Shown here in pieces: positions 23,825-33,080 of a stretch of DNA of 64,000 nt (within the stretch, counting starts at the first letter, position 1; the number at the start of each line of letters is the position of its first letter). Both the position numbers and the translations under genes were made by a program. This DNA is from Armillaria gallica (lineage: Eukaryota; Basidiomycota; Agaricomycetes; Agaricales; Physalacriaceae). A model generated the notes under the pieces. It was given only the letters and a program-made list of their open reading frames with translations. It was not told the DNA's origin and searched no databases. Location of the stretch: positions 1,798,001-1,862,000 of the forward strand of contig JBANDB010000002.1 of the NCBI GenBank assembly GCA_037576215.1. Reading direction: 5' to 3'.

Positions 23825-24325
23825 TGTTACGATTTATTTGTTTTCAGGCATCTTATCTAATCTTTGAAAGATAAGATAAGATGCTTACTCACCCACGATC
23901 TTTAGACCTGCGACTCTCGGAGAATCTTCATAAATCTTCACATCGCTATCACGTCACAACTCGGTTGACGTGTACTCGACACAGGGGTATTCTCGTCCTG
24001 TGTGCCCGACACGTAGCGACGTGTGCTAAACACGTACTGGATACGTGTTATTCTCGGCTACCGTGTATTTGGCTTATTCACTTTTTAACACGGTAGTCAC
24101 TTCTTAGTACCATTTACAGACCCTCACTTTAGTATATAAGTAGCTTACTCAAAGCCTGTATTTCCCTAGCTTTGAGCTAAAGTTTATTCATACCGACAAA
24201 CTCCTTCTTTGCTAAAAAGCTCCTAAAGTGAGTCTTGGGCGTCAATCATCACAAGGGCTAGACGGTGACTGTACGAACGCGATACAGCCGATCTATTCAC
24301 CTTTGATTGAAGTTCGGGTCTTACA
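23825..24325 (+). repeat. 5' LTR
   Basis: 501 bp from TGTTACG to TCTTACA. It contains a perfect 11-bp inverted repeat near its start (23848-23858 and 23874-23884) with three GATA-type hexamers. There is also a cluster of ACGTGT/ACACGT motifs at about 23965-24045, a TATA box, and the putative mRNA start. Confidence 0.97.
24133..24139 (+). promoter_or_regulatory. TATA box of the retrotransposon promoter
   Basis: TATATAA lies 34 bases before 24167, the first base of the 14-mer that is complementary to the sequence following the LTR. This spacing fits transcription starting at about 24165-24168. Confidence 0.65.
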
Positions 24326-24326
24326 A

Positions 24327-24340
24327 TTAGCTCAAAGCTA
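24327..24340 (+). other. Putative self-priming primer-binding site
   Basis: TTAGCTCAAAGCTA, starting two bases after the LTR end, is the exact reverse complement of TAGCTTTGAGCTAA at 24167-24180 inside the LTR. No tRNA 3'-end complement starting with TGG is present here. In Tf1 of fission yeast and related fungal elements the 5' end of the mRNA itself folds back on the PBS and is cleaved to prime reverse transcription; this arrangement fits that scheme. Confidence 0.75.
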
Positions 24341-24368
24341 CTTTACTGATCCTGCCTCAGAACCCCCC

Positions 24369-24596
24369 ATGGAAGACGACACTCGTATTATCGCCATCAC
24401 ACTAGGAATACCAAGTGCTACCTTCGTCTCCATTGCCCTCATTCTTGCTATCAGGTTCCGCCACAGAACAAGGCAGCTACAACTACGACACCAAGAAGAG
24501 GCGCACCGCATTACCCCCTCCATCATTACAGATAACACCAATGGCATCCTGCTCGAGCAGCAGCCACCCCGACTCTTCGCACCCATATTGCGCTGA
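24369..24596 (+). CDS. Retrotransposon leader frame with a membrane-like segment
   Basis: This is the first ATG after the primer-binding site. It opens a 75-residue frame with an acidic start (MEDDTR), a ~25-residue hydrophobic segment (IIAITLGIPSATFVSIALILAI) and a basic tail (RFRHRTRQ). It has the look of a single-pass membrane peptide, unusual at the start of gag. After the TGA at 24594 the same frame reopens from 24669 to 25133. It could be the true N-terminus of gag broken by mutation, or an independent short frame. Confidence 0.4.
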   Translation: MEDDTRIIAITLGIPSATFVSIALILAIRFRHRTRQLQLRHQEEAHRITPSIITDNTNGILLEQQPPRLFAPILR

Positions 24597-25239
24597 CCAA
24601 TCCCAGTCCACGACTTCCCTGGACAGCGACACGAGGAGGAGGTCAACATTCCTGAGTCGATTTCTACCATGCTCCCGGAGAGAAGCACTATTACCCCTCC
24701 CAGAAGGGGCCCGGCTGAGGTCGACATCACCTCAGAACATCCCGCTTCCTACTATGCCGTGCTTGTCCCTCGAACTCCCTCACCCGACACTCACCCCCGA
24801 ACCAACCGTGGAAGGAGACCTAGCATGGGCCGCGACACTCGACCCGTCGCAACCACCAATACTCCAACACCCGCAGCCGGTGTCACTATCAGTGAGTTCT
24901 GGGATAATCTCGACATCCCCTACAGTGCCTACTTCCCCGCTCCCGCCCGTGACTCGCCCCATCAACCTGTCCAGACCGGCGAGCCGCCACTCGAGCCTGT
25001 ACAGGTCAGTGAACCCGTCGCTGGCCCCTCAAACCCCAGGCGCAGTGGTTGGCAAGCACAGCCTCGAAGGTCCCCGTTCCGACCCCCTCGAGCAAGTGCT
25101 TGGGAACAGCTCGCCCAGCGATTCAGAGAGTGACCACAGCCACCGCCCAAGCTCACGTGCCCACCAGAGTGGCTCAGTGAGTCGACCACCGTCGATAGTC
25201 CACCAGCACGTCCCGCTACCCCCTACCCGAGGCCCATGA
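24415..25239 (+). CDS. Retrotransposon proline/serine-rich frame of uncertain reality
   Basis: This plus-strand frame is open for 275 codons with a Pro/Ser/Thr-rich low-complexity product. It overlaps another open frame (24669-25133) that is also Pro-rich. One of the two probably encodes the disordered N-terminal part of gag. Composition alone does not decide between them and no motif is visible. Confidence 0.3.
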   Translation: MLPSSPLPSFLLSGSATEQGSYNYDTKKRRTALPPPSLQITPMASCSSSSHPDSSHPYCADQSQSTTSLDSDTRRRSTFLSRFLPCSRREALLPLPEGARLRSTSPQNIPLPTMPCLSLELPHPTLTPEPTVEGDLAWAATLDPSQPPILQHPQPVSLSVSSGIISTSPTVPTSPLPPVTRPINLSRPASRHSSLYRSVNPSLAPQTPGAVVGKHSLEGPRSDPLEQVLGNSSPSDSESDHSHRPSSRAHQSGSVSRPPSIVHQHVPLPPTRGP

Positions 25240-25302
25240 TCGACGGAATTCCCGAGTCGACCCCCGAGCAGACGCGCGAGCAGTCGCCCTACTACCCCAG
25301 TG

Positions 25303-25812
25303 ATGATGACTCTGACTGATGCCATCAATTTTTATAACAAAACAGACAATGATCCCTCGGTTCCTATCCCTGCCTTGCTAAGGCAAGCAGACTATGTTGA
25401 TATCTATAATTATTTCGCCTACGAGTTACCATTTTCCGTGGATTGGGGAAGGACCCAAGCTGGGAACGATTATTTTATTAGGAAACAGGCAGATCTCCCA
25501 GCCGACGAGATCTTACAGTACGAGGCGGAGCGAAACGCTCGCCTCCTATGGAACGAAATTCACCCGGATGCTGTATTGGAGACTTTTCTCCCTTACGAAG
25601 AAGCCGCGCTCGAAATTGAGCCCCAGGAACCATTACCAGATGAGCCCCCAGTAGCACCTCCCGAATCACTAATACGTTCGTTTACGCCACCAGACAAGCG
25701 GCACCAGGAACGTATCTGCCCGGGTACCTACCTTTTGCCGGTGGCGGACATGGAGCCGGTGGAGGCGGTGGACCACCAGCACAGCCACCTCCCGCCCCCC
25801 CGGTACGAGTAA
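25303..25812 (+). CDS. Retrotransposon gag, upstream frame
   Basis: This frame of about 170 residues runs from ATG ATG at 25303. It is acidic with proline runs (DLPADEILQYEAERNARLLW, PLPDEPPVAPPES) and resembles the N-terminal part of chromovirus gag. Its stop overlaps the next start in TAATG (25810-25814). Re-initiation is possible, or the two frames were one before a frameshift. Confidence 0.5.
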   Translation: MMTLTDAINFYNKTDNDPSVPIPALLRQADYVDIYNYFAYELPFSVDWGRTQAGNDYFIRKQADLPADEILQYEAERNARLLWNEIHPDAVLETFLPYEEAALEIEPQEPLPDEPPVAPPESLIRSFTPPDKRHQERICPGTYLLPVADMEPVEAVDHQHSHLPPPRYE

Positions 25813-26750
25813 TGCTACCACGATTCCCGGCACCTCCTGGGATGCCAGACCCGCCCATACCTTGGGAACTACAAGCTGGAGCGGTAGCCCCCTACGACAA
25901 CTTCAAACCAAAAATCTTAAAAGAGGTCGACGATTTTCTAGGGGACTCTGACAACATCGCTCGCTTCTTCCTAAAGTGTGAGTTACACTTCGACGTCTTT
26001 AACCGACACTTCTGTCAACACCCGCACAAGGTCGTCTTCTGCGTCTCTCGACTCGCAGGAGATGCTGGAAGGTGGTGGCAGTTGTGTGCTAAAGTCATAG
26101 GAAAGACACCGGACGGCGAACAGCAGTATCCAACCTATGACGAGTTCCAATCGGAGCTCAACAAAAGGTTCTGGAAGGATGCTGACTCGCAGTTAAGGTA
26201 TGCACAGTGAGAAAGGCTAAAGCAGTCGGAACACAAAGATGGCGACAAGTTCTTTCAAATCTTTGAAGAACTGGCCTACCACGCCGGGGTACGCAATAAC
26301 AACCAGGTAATGCTTCACCAGATCAAAAAGGCCGCCCGCCAGTCGAGTAAAAACACTATATACTCGTCAGACGGAGACGTACCAACCGATTATCCGGCGT
26401 GGAAAGCTTGCCTACTCCGAATCGATCTCAATTGGCGCCTCAAGCAGGCAGAAGGAACGACCAGGCCAATAACCCGACCACAGAAGATAACCACGCCTGT
26501 ACAGGGTGGTCAGGCTAGAGCCCCTGTGCCGACAACAAGTACGGCTACAGGGACAACGTATGGAGGACGCGGACAGCCGATGAACATCGACACGTTCACA
26601 TGCTATGGATGTGGCAAAAAGGGCCACATCAAGCGCGATTGCCCCACCGCGCCCAAGACCCGAGCAGAGTCTTTACGACGAGTAAACACCTACTGGGACC
26701 AGAAGGAAAACCTCTCAACGATTGAGGAGGGAAAAGAGACCGCCGTCTAG
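25812..26750 (+). pseudogene. Retrotransposon gag: capsid and nucleocapsid, one premature TGA
   Basis: The capsid part (F-L-x-K-C-E-L-H-F, DAGRWWQL, YPTYDEFQSELNKRFW) is followed, after one in-frame TGA at 26208-26210, by the remaining capsid and a CCHC zinc knuckle (CYGCGKKGHIKRDC, 26599-26640). Alignment with the family suggests the TGA replaced TGG after YAQ. The frame ends with TAG at 26748. Gag forms the cytoplasmic virus-like particle; the knuckle binds RNA. The stop would truncate the protein before the knuckle. Confidence 0.8.
26729..26735 (+). promoter_or_regulatory. Putative -1 ribosomal frameshift site between gag and pol
   Basis: The heptamer G-GGA-AAA is in the X-XXY-YYZ register of the gag frame, 13 bases before the gag stop. 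A -1 slip there enters the pol frame, which is blocked by TGA at 26723-26725 just upstream and open from 26726 on. The mammalian sushi-derived gene PEG10 uses the closely similar GGGAAAC. A short GCCG..CGGC complementarity follows at about 26742-26773. Confidence 0.55.
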
Positions 26751-29700
26751 ATGATGATTCAGTCTATTCGGCAGCCCATGGTTTAGTTTTGGCTGGTACG
26801 CCTATCGCATCTCATGATTGTACTTATATATCGCCTGTAGTATCAACCGCGCATTCGAATATACCCACGACTTTGCAATCAGACCAGGAACTAAACCATC
26901 AGAATCAACTAGGGACAAGGAACGAGGTAGTCATGAAGACACCAGTTCGATCTACACCTAACAAAGTGACCAACATTCCGCCTAACGAAGCGGTCTTATC
27001 TATGCCTAACGAAGCGACAATACTTGGAATGGGTGCGGTTGTCATCGAGCTACCGGCTCAGCGTTTGGCAAGTAACCTATTACAGGCGAAAGCGGACGGC
27101 AAGGCGACCACCAGATCGCCACCCATCATAACGGCAAAGCACCAGTCGAGGCCTCCCCTTGGGGAGTTTCAAGCCGCAGTGACGAATGTTCGACCGGATG
27201 GGGCAGGAGGGCAGACAGCTATGCTCCCACATAAACGTCCCCTCACTGAAATCGCAGCTCTATGGAGTCCCTGCCACGCAGGGAGTTTCGAGGGAATAGC
27301 TTCGGCGAAACCTCCTCTGGTAAAAGAGCGTGCTCACGGGCTACCAAAGTGTAAATCCCACGACGGGGCTTTGGAGATAGCAACAGAGGCCAGCTCCCGC
27401 AACACTGGACTACAGGCCCTAACGAAGGCAACACTAGAAGATACGAGGGATGTGAGGGTCTATTTGCTCTCGATCCTGAAGAACCAAGAGGATGAACCAG
27501 AGTCAGGTAAGTGCCCCTGATCAGTTGCCAATGCCTATCGAGGCGAAGGGCGACCTGACGAAGGGGGAACGCCGAATGAAACGAGGATCCCGGTCATCAC
27601 AGAGATGGGCTCAAAGGAACCAGGTGGAGGCGACTGCTACTCAACGATGAGAAGCGTAGGCAATCGTTGTGCAGAAGTGTCAGCCCACCTTGTCGCTCCT
27701 CTCAGGAGTGACACCTTCGCAGAAAGCTACTCCCGTTCCACGACCGACCAGAAAGCCGCAGGTTTGGAAGCTGCTAGTGCCCAGGCAGTGCAAAGGGGGC
27801 ATCAGGTAGCTACTTTGGAAGAAGTACCTGACTTTGAAGACATTACCAGTTTCATGATGAACAAGAACGCTAATTTAACCCCTTTAGACTTAGAAAATGC
27901 GGTGACCTCACCGACGGTAGTCGCGCCCGTATGGGGCGACGCAAAGGTTGAAGAGGCCCCGCAACTGTCCCGAACCTATACAAAGGGACAGACCTATAGA
28001 GAATGGCTCAAACCATTCGGAGCAGAGTGGACTCTACACGGCATAGTACAAGCGCAAATGGAGTCAGAGGCAAAAGCAATTCTAAAAAACTGGATTCACA
28101 AGGCACGCGCGGAGGAGGTCGTCGACTCGATGATCAAAGCAATGAGGGGGATGAAACGAATTGATGCACTCTGGTGGCTTCACGAGCTACAAGAGCCAAA
28201 ACGACTTATCAGCACGTTAAGCGATAAAGGAAAAGACCTGGTGATCCCCGTCATGCTCGGGGCTCCGGGAACAATTTCCAATATCTCTACAACCGCGTTG
28301 GTAGACAGCAGATGCACCAGCAGCGCCATCAATCAAAAATTCGTTAAACAACATAACATCCCGACTCAACCAACAGCCGCTCCAATCCCAGTCTATAATG
28401 CCGACGGAACCAAGAACTCGGGAGGATCAATTACCGAATATGCCGAGATCGAACTCAAAATCGGGGATCATTCTGAACGAATAGATCTAGCCATAACAGA
28501 TCTCGGTGATAAAGAAATCTTTCTTGGTCACGATTGGTTAGCCCGGCATAATCCGATCATCAATTGGAAGACTGGAGGATTAACGTTTGCATGGTGCGAA
28601 TGCCGAAAAAACCCATTCACATTACCCGATGCGGATCCCAACGACCAATGGGACGAGGAACTGGAAGAAGGGGACACCATCCTTGCAATAGATTTTACGC
28701 GGGCTATTCTCATATGTGCGCATCACACCAATGACTTAGCCACCGTGGCCAATGCAGACAAAGAGACTAAAATGTTCGAAGAAATGGTCCCAGAATGGTG
28801 TCAGGATTTCAACGATCCGTTCGACAAGGACAGCTTTGATGAACTTCCTGATCCAAAGACGTGGGACCACGCCATCGAACTTACTCCAAATGCAAGCGCC
28901 AATCTAGACTGCAAGGTCTACCCTTTGAACCGGAACGAACAAGCGGAACTCGATAAGTTCTTAGACGAGAACCTTTCGAGTGGACGAATACGACCATCCA
29001 AGTCACCCATGGCTTCGCCATTCTTTTTCGTTAAAAAGAAGAATGGCAAGCTACGACCAGTCCAGGATTATAGGAAGCTCAATGAGATGACGATTAAAAA
29101 CCGTTATCCACTCCCTTTAATCTCAGAACTAATGGACAAGTTGCGAGGTGCCAAGTATTTTTCCAAGCTTGACGTTCGTTGGGGATACAACAATGTGCGG
29201 ATCAAAAGCGGCGACGAATGGAAGGCGGCATTCAGAACTAATCGCAGGTTGTTCGAACCCACGGTTATGTTCTTTGGGCTCACCAATTCGCCCGCCACCT
29301 TCCAATGGATGATGAATGACATTTTCAAGAACCTCATTGCATCAGGTGCCGTCACCGTTTACCTTGACGACATCCTTATTATGTCCAAAACCAAGGAAGA
29401 GCATCGCCGCATCACGCGCGAAGTTCTAAGACTCCTCCGAAAGAACAAGCTATTCCTTAAAGCGGAGAAATGCGAGTTCGAAACCTTGGAAACGAAATAC
29501 CTTGGAGTCATCATCAGTGAAGGAAGCATCCGCATGGACCCAGTCAAAATCGCAGGAATCGCAGAGTGGCCTGTACCAGTCAAGAAAGTACAGCTCCAGT
29601 CGTTCTTAGGCTTTACCAACTTCTACAGACGTTTCATCAGAGGATACAGCAAAGTCGTCAAACCAATGACCCAGCTGACAGGAAACGATCCATGGAAATG

Positions 29701-31861
29701 GGGAAAAGCGCAGCAAGACGTGTTCGAAGAATTAAAACGCCTATTAACCAAAGAGGTGGTACTGGCAATACCCACCGAGGAAGGAAAGTTCCGTGTAGAG
29801 GCGGATGCAAGTGAGGGAGCTATAGGTGCGGTATTGACGCAGGAGCAGGATGGAAAATGGCGCCCGGTCGCATTTTTATCCAAATCCCTCACTACGACAG
29901 AACGAAATTACGAAATTTACGACAAAGAGCTGCTCGCGATAATGATCGCGCTCGATGAGTGGAGGCACTACCTAATGGACGCAGCTCAGGACTTCGAAAT
30001 ATGGACGGATCACCAGAATCTCCAGTATTTCAGAAAACCCCAGAAACTCAATCGGCGACAAGCGCGATGGGTCACTGAGCTGGCCGAATATCACTTCACC
30101 CTGCACCACAAATCCGGAACCGCAAACAAGAAAGCCGACTTACTCAGTTGCAGAGCAGATCACGAGCAAGGAAAGGAGGACAACGACGAGGTTATCGTCC
30201 TCAAACCCGAGCATTTCCGGGCACTAGTCATGCCCACTATCGAGGAAACCCATTCCAAGATAAAGCAAGCCACGCTCGACCACCACCGATGGGACAAGAA
30301 CATTGCAACCTCCCTGAACCACGACCGAGGACTGAAAATGAATGATGGGTTAATCTATTACGATTCCCGCATTTACGTTCCTTCTGACCACGCATTACGA
30401 GGCGAGATAATCGCACAAGTTCATGACCACATCACGGCGGGACACCCCGGCATAGAAAAGACTAAAGAACTCGTCTTACGAGAATATTGGTGGCCCAGGA
30501 TGAAAAAAGACATAGAAGATTATGTCCGCGGCTGCGAGACGTGCCAATGAACCAAGTCGAGCACTCAAGCAAAAGCAGCACCGCTTCACCCAAACACCAT
30601 TCCATCCCAACCCTGGACTCACATCTCTGTTGACATGGTGACTGGTTTACCTAAGAGTAACGGTTTTGACGCAATCCTAATGATCATCGACCGTTTCTCC
30701 AAGGAAATCATACCAGTCGCGTGTACAACAGAGATGTCATCGGAAGGGTGGGCCAAGACCCTCCGAGACGAAGTTTATGCCAAGCATGGAATGCCACAGG
30801 TCGTTATCAGCGACCGAGGCTCCGTGTTTGTATCCAAGTTCATGAAAGACCTTTATGACTTACTACAGATCAAGGCAAATGTATCCACCGCCTACCACCC
30901 ACAAACTGACAGACAAACTGAGCGAGTGAATCAGGAGGTTGAAAAATACCTCCGGATCTTCGTCAATCACCGCCAGAATGACTGGGCGGAATGGCTTTCC
31001 CTCGCGGCCTTCTCTCACAATAACCGCGCCCACTCCGCAACAGGTAAAAGTCCCTTCGAGGTTACCCATGGCTATATCGTCGAGGTCCTCCCTGGTGCCA
31101 TACGACCCTGAGCACCCTTTAGAACACCGGCCTCCACCACATTCATTTCAGATATCCAGAAAATCCACGCCGAGGCTAAGCAAGCACTCGAAAAAGCCGC
31201 CGACCAGATGAAAGCCCAATACGACAAAAAGAAAAGACCTGCAGTTGATTACTCGGTGGGAGACAAAGTTTGGCTTGATACAAGCAATCTGGCACTCCCA
31301 CATCCGAAGAAAAAACTTGCAGACAAAAAAACGGGCCCCTTCCCTATCATCGCCAAAATCGGAGCTTCAGCGTACAAATTAAAACTCCCACCAGGCTGGC
31401 GCATCCATCCAGTATTCAACGAATCACTCCTAACACCCTACACGCCACCCGCATTCCCTAACCAGGAACAACCGCCTCCGCCACCACCCGATCTTATTGA
31501 TGGGGAGGAGCACTATGAAATCAAGCATGTACTTGACCATAGAGACCGAAAGGTCCGAGGAAAGGCTGGCGAACCATGGCACTGGGTTACGGACTACTTC
31601 GTCAAATGGAAAGGATATGGACCGGAATCCAACAGCTGGGTAAAGGAAGACGACATGGACGCCGACGAACTAGTCGACAAATACCTCGCAGAAAAAGTGA
31701 ATCGCACCAGACAAGAGACAGGAGATTGGCAGTCCTATACGGATCCATTCACTGGTCGAAAAGTTTGGTACGACCAAGAACTCAACTGGGATTGGTTTGG
31801 TGGCAACGACGACCCCTCGACAAGCTCGAAATCGCCGTACGAAGCAACAGAAATCCCATAA
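26735..31861 (+). pseudogene. Retrotransposon pol: PR-RT-RNase H-IN-chromodomain, three in-frame TGA
   Basis: All pol domains lie in one frame, interrupted only by TGA at 27518, 30548 and 31109. Protease: the active-site triplet reads Asp-Ser-Arg (28314-28322) instead of Asp-Ser-Gly. Reverse transcriptase: YLDD catalytic motif at 29358-29369. RNase H: EADASEGAIGAVL near 29800 and TDHQNLQYF near 30010. Integrase: HHCC finger (HDHITAGHPG..CETC) at 30424-30547 and core D-D-E near 30631, 30810 and 30920 (SVDMV, ISDRG, TERVNQEVE). Chromodomain with YFVKWKGYGPESNSW near 31590-31645. Chromodomains steer integration to marked chromatin. The TGA codons and the protease change disable this copy unless complemented. 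Confidence 0.9.
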
Positions 31862-32216
31862 ACAAACACAGTCGAGCCCTACAACGGGGGATAGCCAATG
31901 GGCCCTCATTCACAACCTCTAACGACAATATGCCTCATGTCCTCCTTCATGCTTCCTTTCACTCACGACTTCCAAGATGACCAATATTCTACTAAAATGC
32001 GCTCAATAATCGGATGGGTCCAACCGGCGTTCGAAGTCTAGTTTACCACTCCCGTCACCACCATACGAAAAGTCCCCGCTCCCTCTGGGCGAACAAGGCC
32101 TTTGGGACAAGCTGCAGCACGTATGGCATTTCTCCGAAACACTAGATGTCTCTGGGGACGGCATGACGATGAAGCAGACGGAACTCGGATTTACTAGCAG
32201 TTGGGACACCTGCCTT

Positions 32217-32229
32217 AGTGGGGGGGTAA
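32217..32229 (+). other. Polypurine tract of the retrotransposon
   Basis: The purine run gtgggggggtaa lies directly before the 3' LTR, where plus-strand DNA priming takes place in LTR elements. Confidence 0.7.
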
Positions 32230-32730
32230 TGTTACGATTTATTTGTTTTCAGGCATCTTATCTAATCTTTGAAAGATAAGATAAGATGCTTACTCACCCA
32301 CGATCTTTAGACCTGCGACTCTCGGAGAATCTTCATAAATCTTCACATCGCTATCACGTCACAACTCGGTTGACGTGTACTCGACACAGGGGTATTCTCG
32401 TCCTGTGTGCCCGACACGTAGCGACGTGTGCTAAACACGTACTGGATACGTGTTATTCTCGGCTACCGTGTATTTGGCTTATTCACTTTTTAACACGGTA
32501 GTCACTTCTTAGTACCATTTACAGACCCTCACTTTAGTATATAAGTAGCTTACTCAAAGCCTGTATTTCCCTAGCTTTGAGCTAAAGTTTATTCATACCG
32601 ACAAACTCCTTCTTTGCTAAAAAGCTCCTAAAGTGAGTCTTGGGCGTCAATCATCACAAGGGCTAGACGGTGACTGTACGAACGCGATACAGCCGATCTA
32701 TTCACCTTTGATTGAAGTTCAGGTCTTACA
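32230..32730 (+). repeat. 3' LTR
   Basis: 501 bp, apparently identical to the 5' LTR except at 32721 (A instead of G). It is followed by the target duplication CCTTC. Confidence 0.97.
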
Positions 32731-33080
32731 CCTTCCAAGCACAGATTTAAAAGTTATCATGGTATGTCTCTACGTACATACACAACACTCAGTCCATATA
32801 CAAAAGAACTACTATACAAATTGCGATAGACATGATATAGATATAAAGATAGTCCTAAGTTATGGACGAGTCCTAAAAAAAAAAAGACGTGATGGGAAAG
32901 CAGGATAGCGACCGATAGTGTACGTGGGAGACGTGATTAGCAGGTGAAGGACATGCTGGATGAGAGATCGATGATATATCAGTGCCAGCATACCAACAGG
33001 ATGAAATGACAAACCAGTGAGCACAACAGATACAAGACAAATCGAGTAAATGAAAATTAAAAAAAGAATTCTCCGTCATG

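Larger units (their letters stand above)
23825..32730 (+). mobile_element. Complete Ty3/Gypsy chromovirus (LTR retrotransposon), 8,906 bp
   Basis: Two 501-bp direct LTRs (TG..CA) bound gag and pol in the order protease, reverse transcriptase, RNase H, integrase, chromodomain. The pentamer CCTTC occurs directly outside both ends (23820-23824 and 32731-32735), a perfect target duplication. The LTRs differ at a single base that I could find (24316 G versus 32721 A), so insertion is very recent. Gene order and the C-terminal chromodomain place it with fungal chromoviruses. Four in-frame TGA codons and a damaged protease motif imply that this copy needs help to move. Confidence 0.97.

Noticed and set aside
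24326..24345. tRNA-type primer-binding site for the retrotransposon
   Set aside because: No TGG start or match to a tRNA 3' end is visible; complementarity to the LTR transcript start explains the sequence better.
24962..25328. Minus-strand glycine-rich frames inside gag
   Set aside because: They are shadows of the proline-rich plus-strand frame with no start context or domain.
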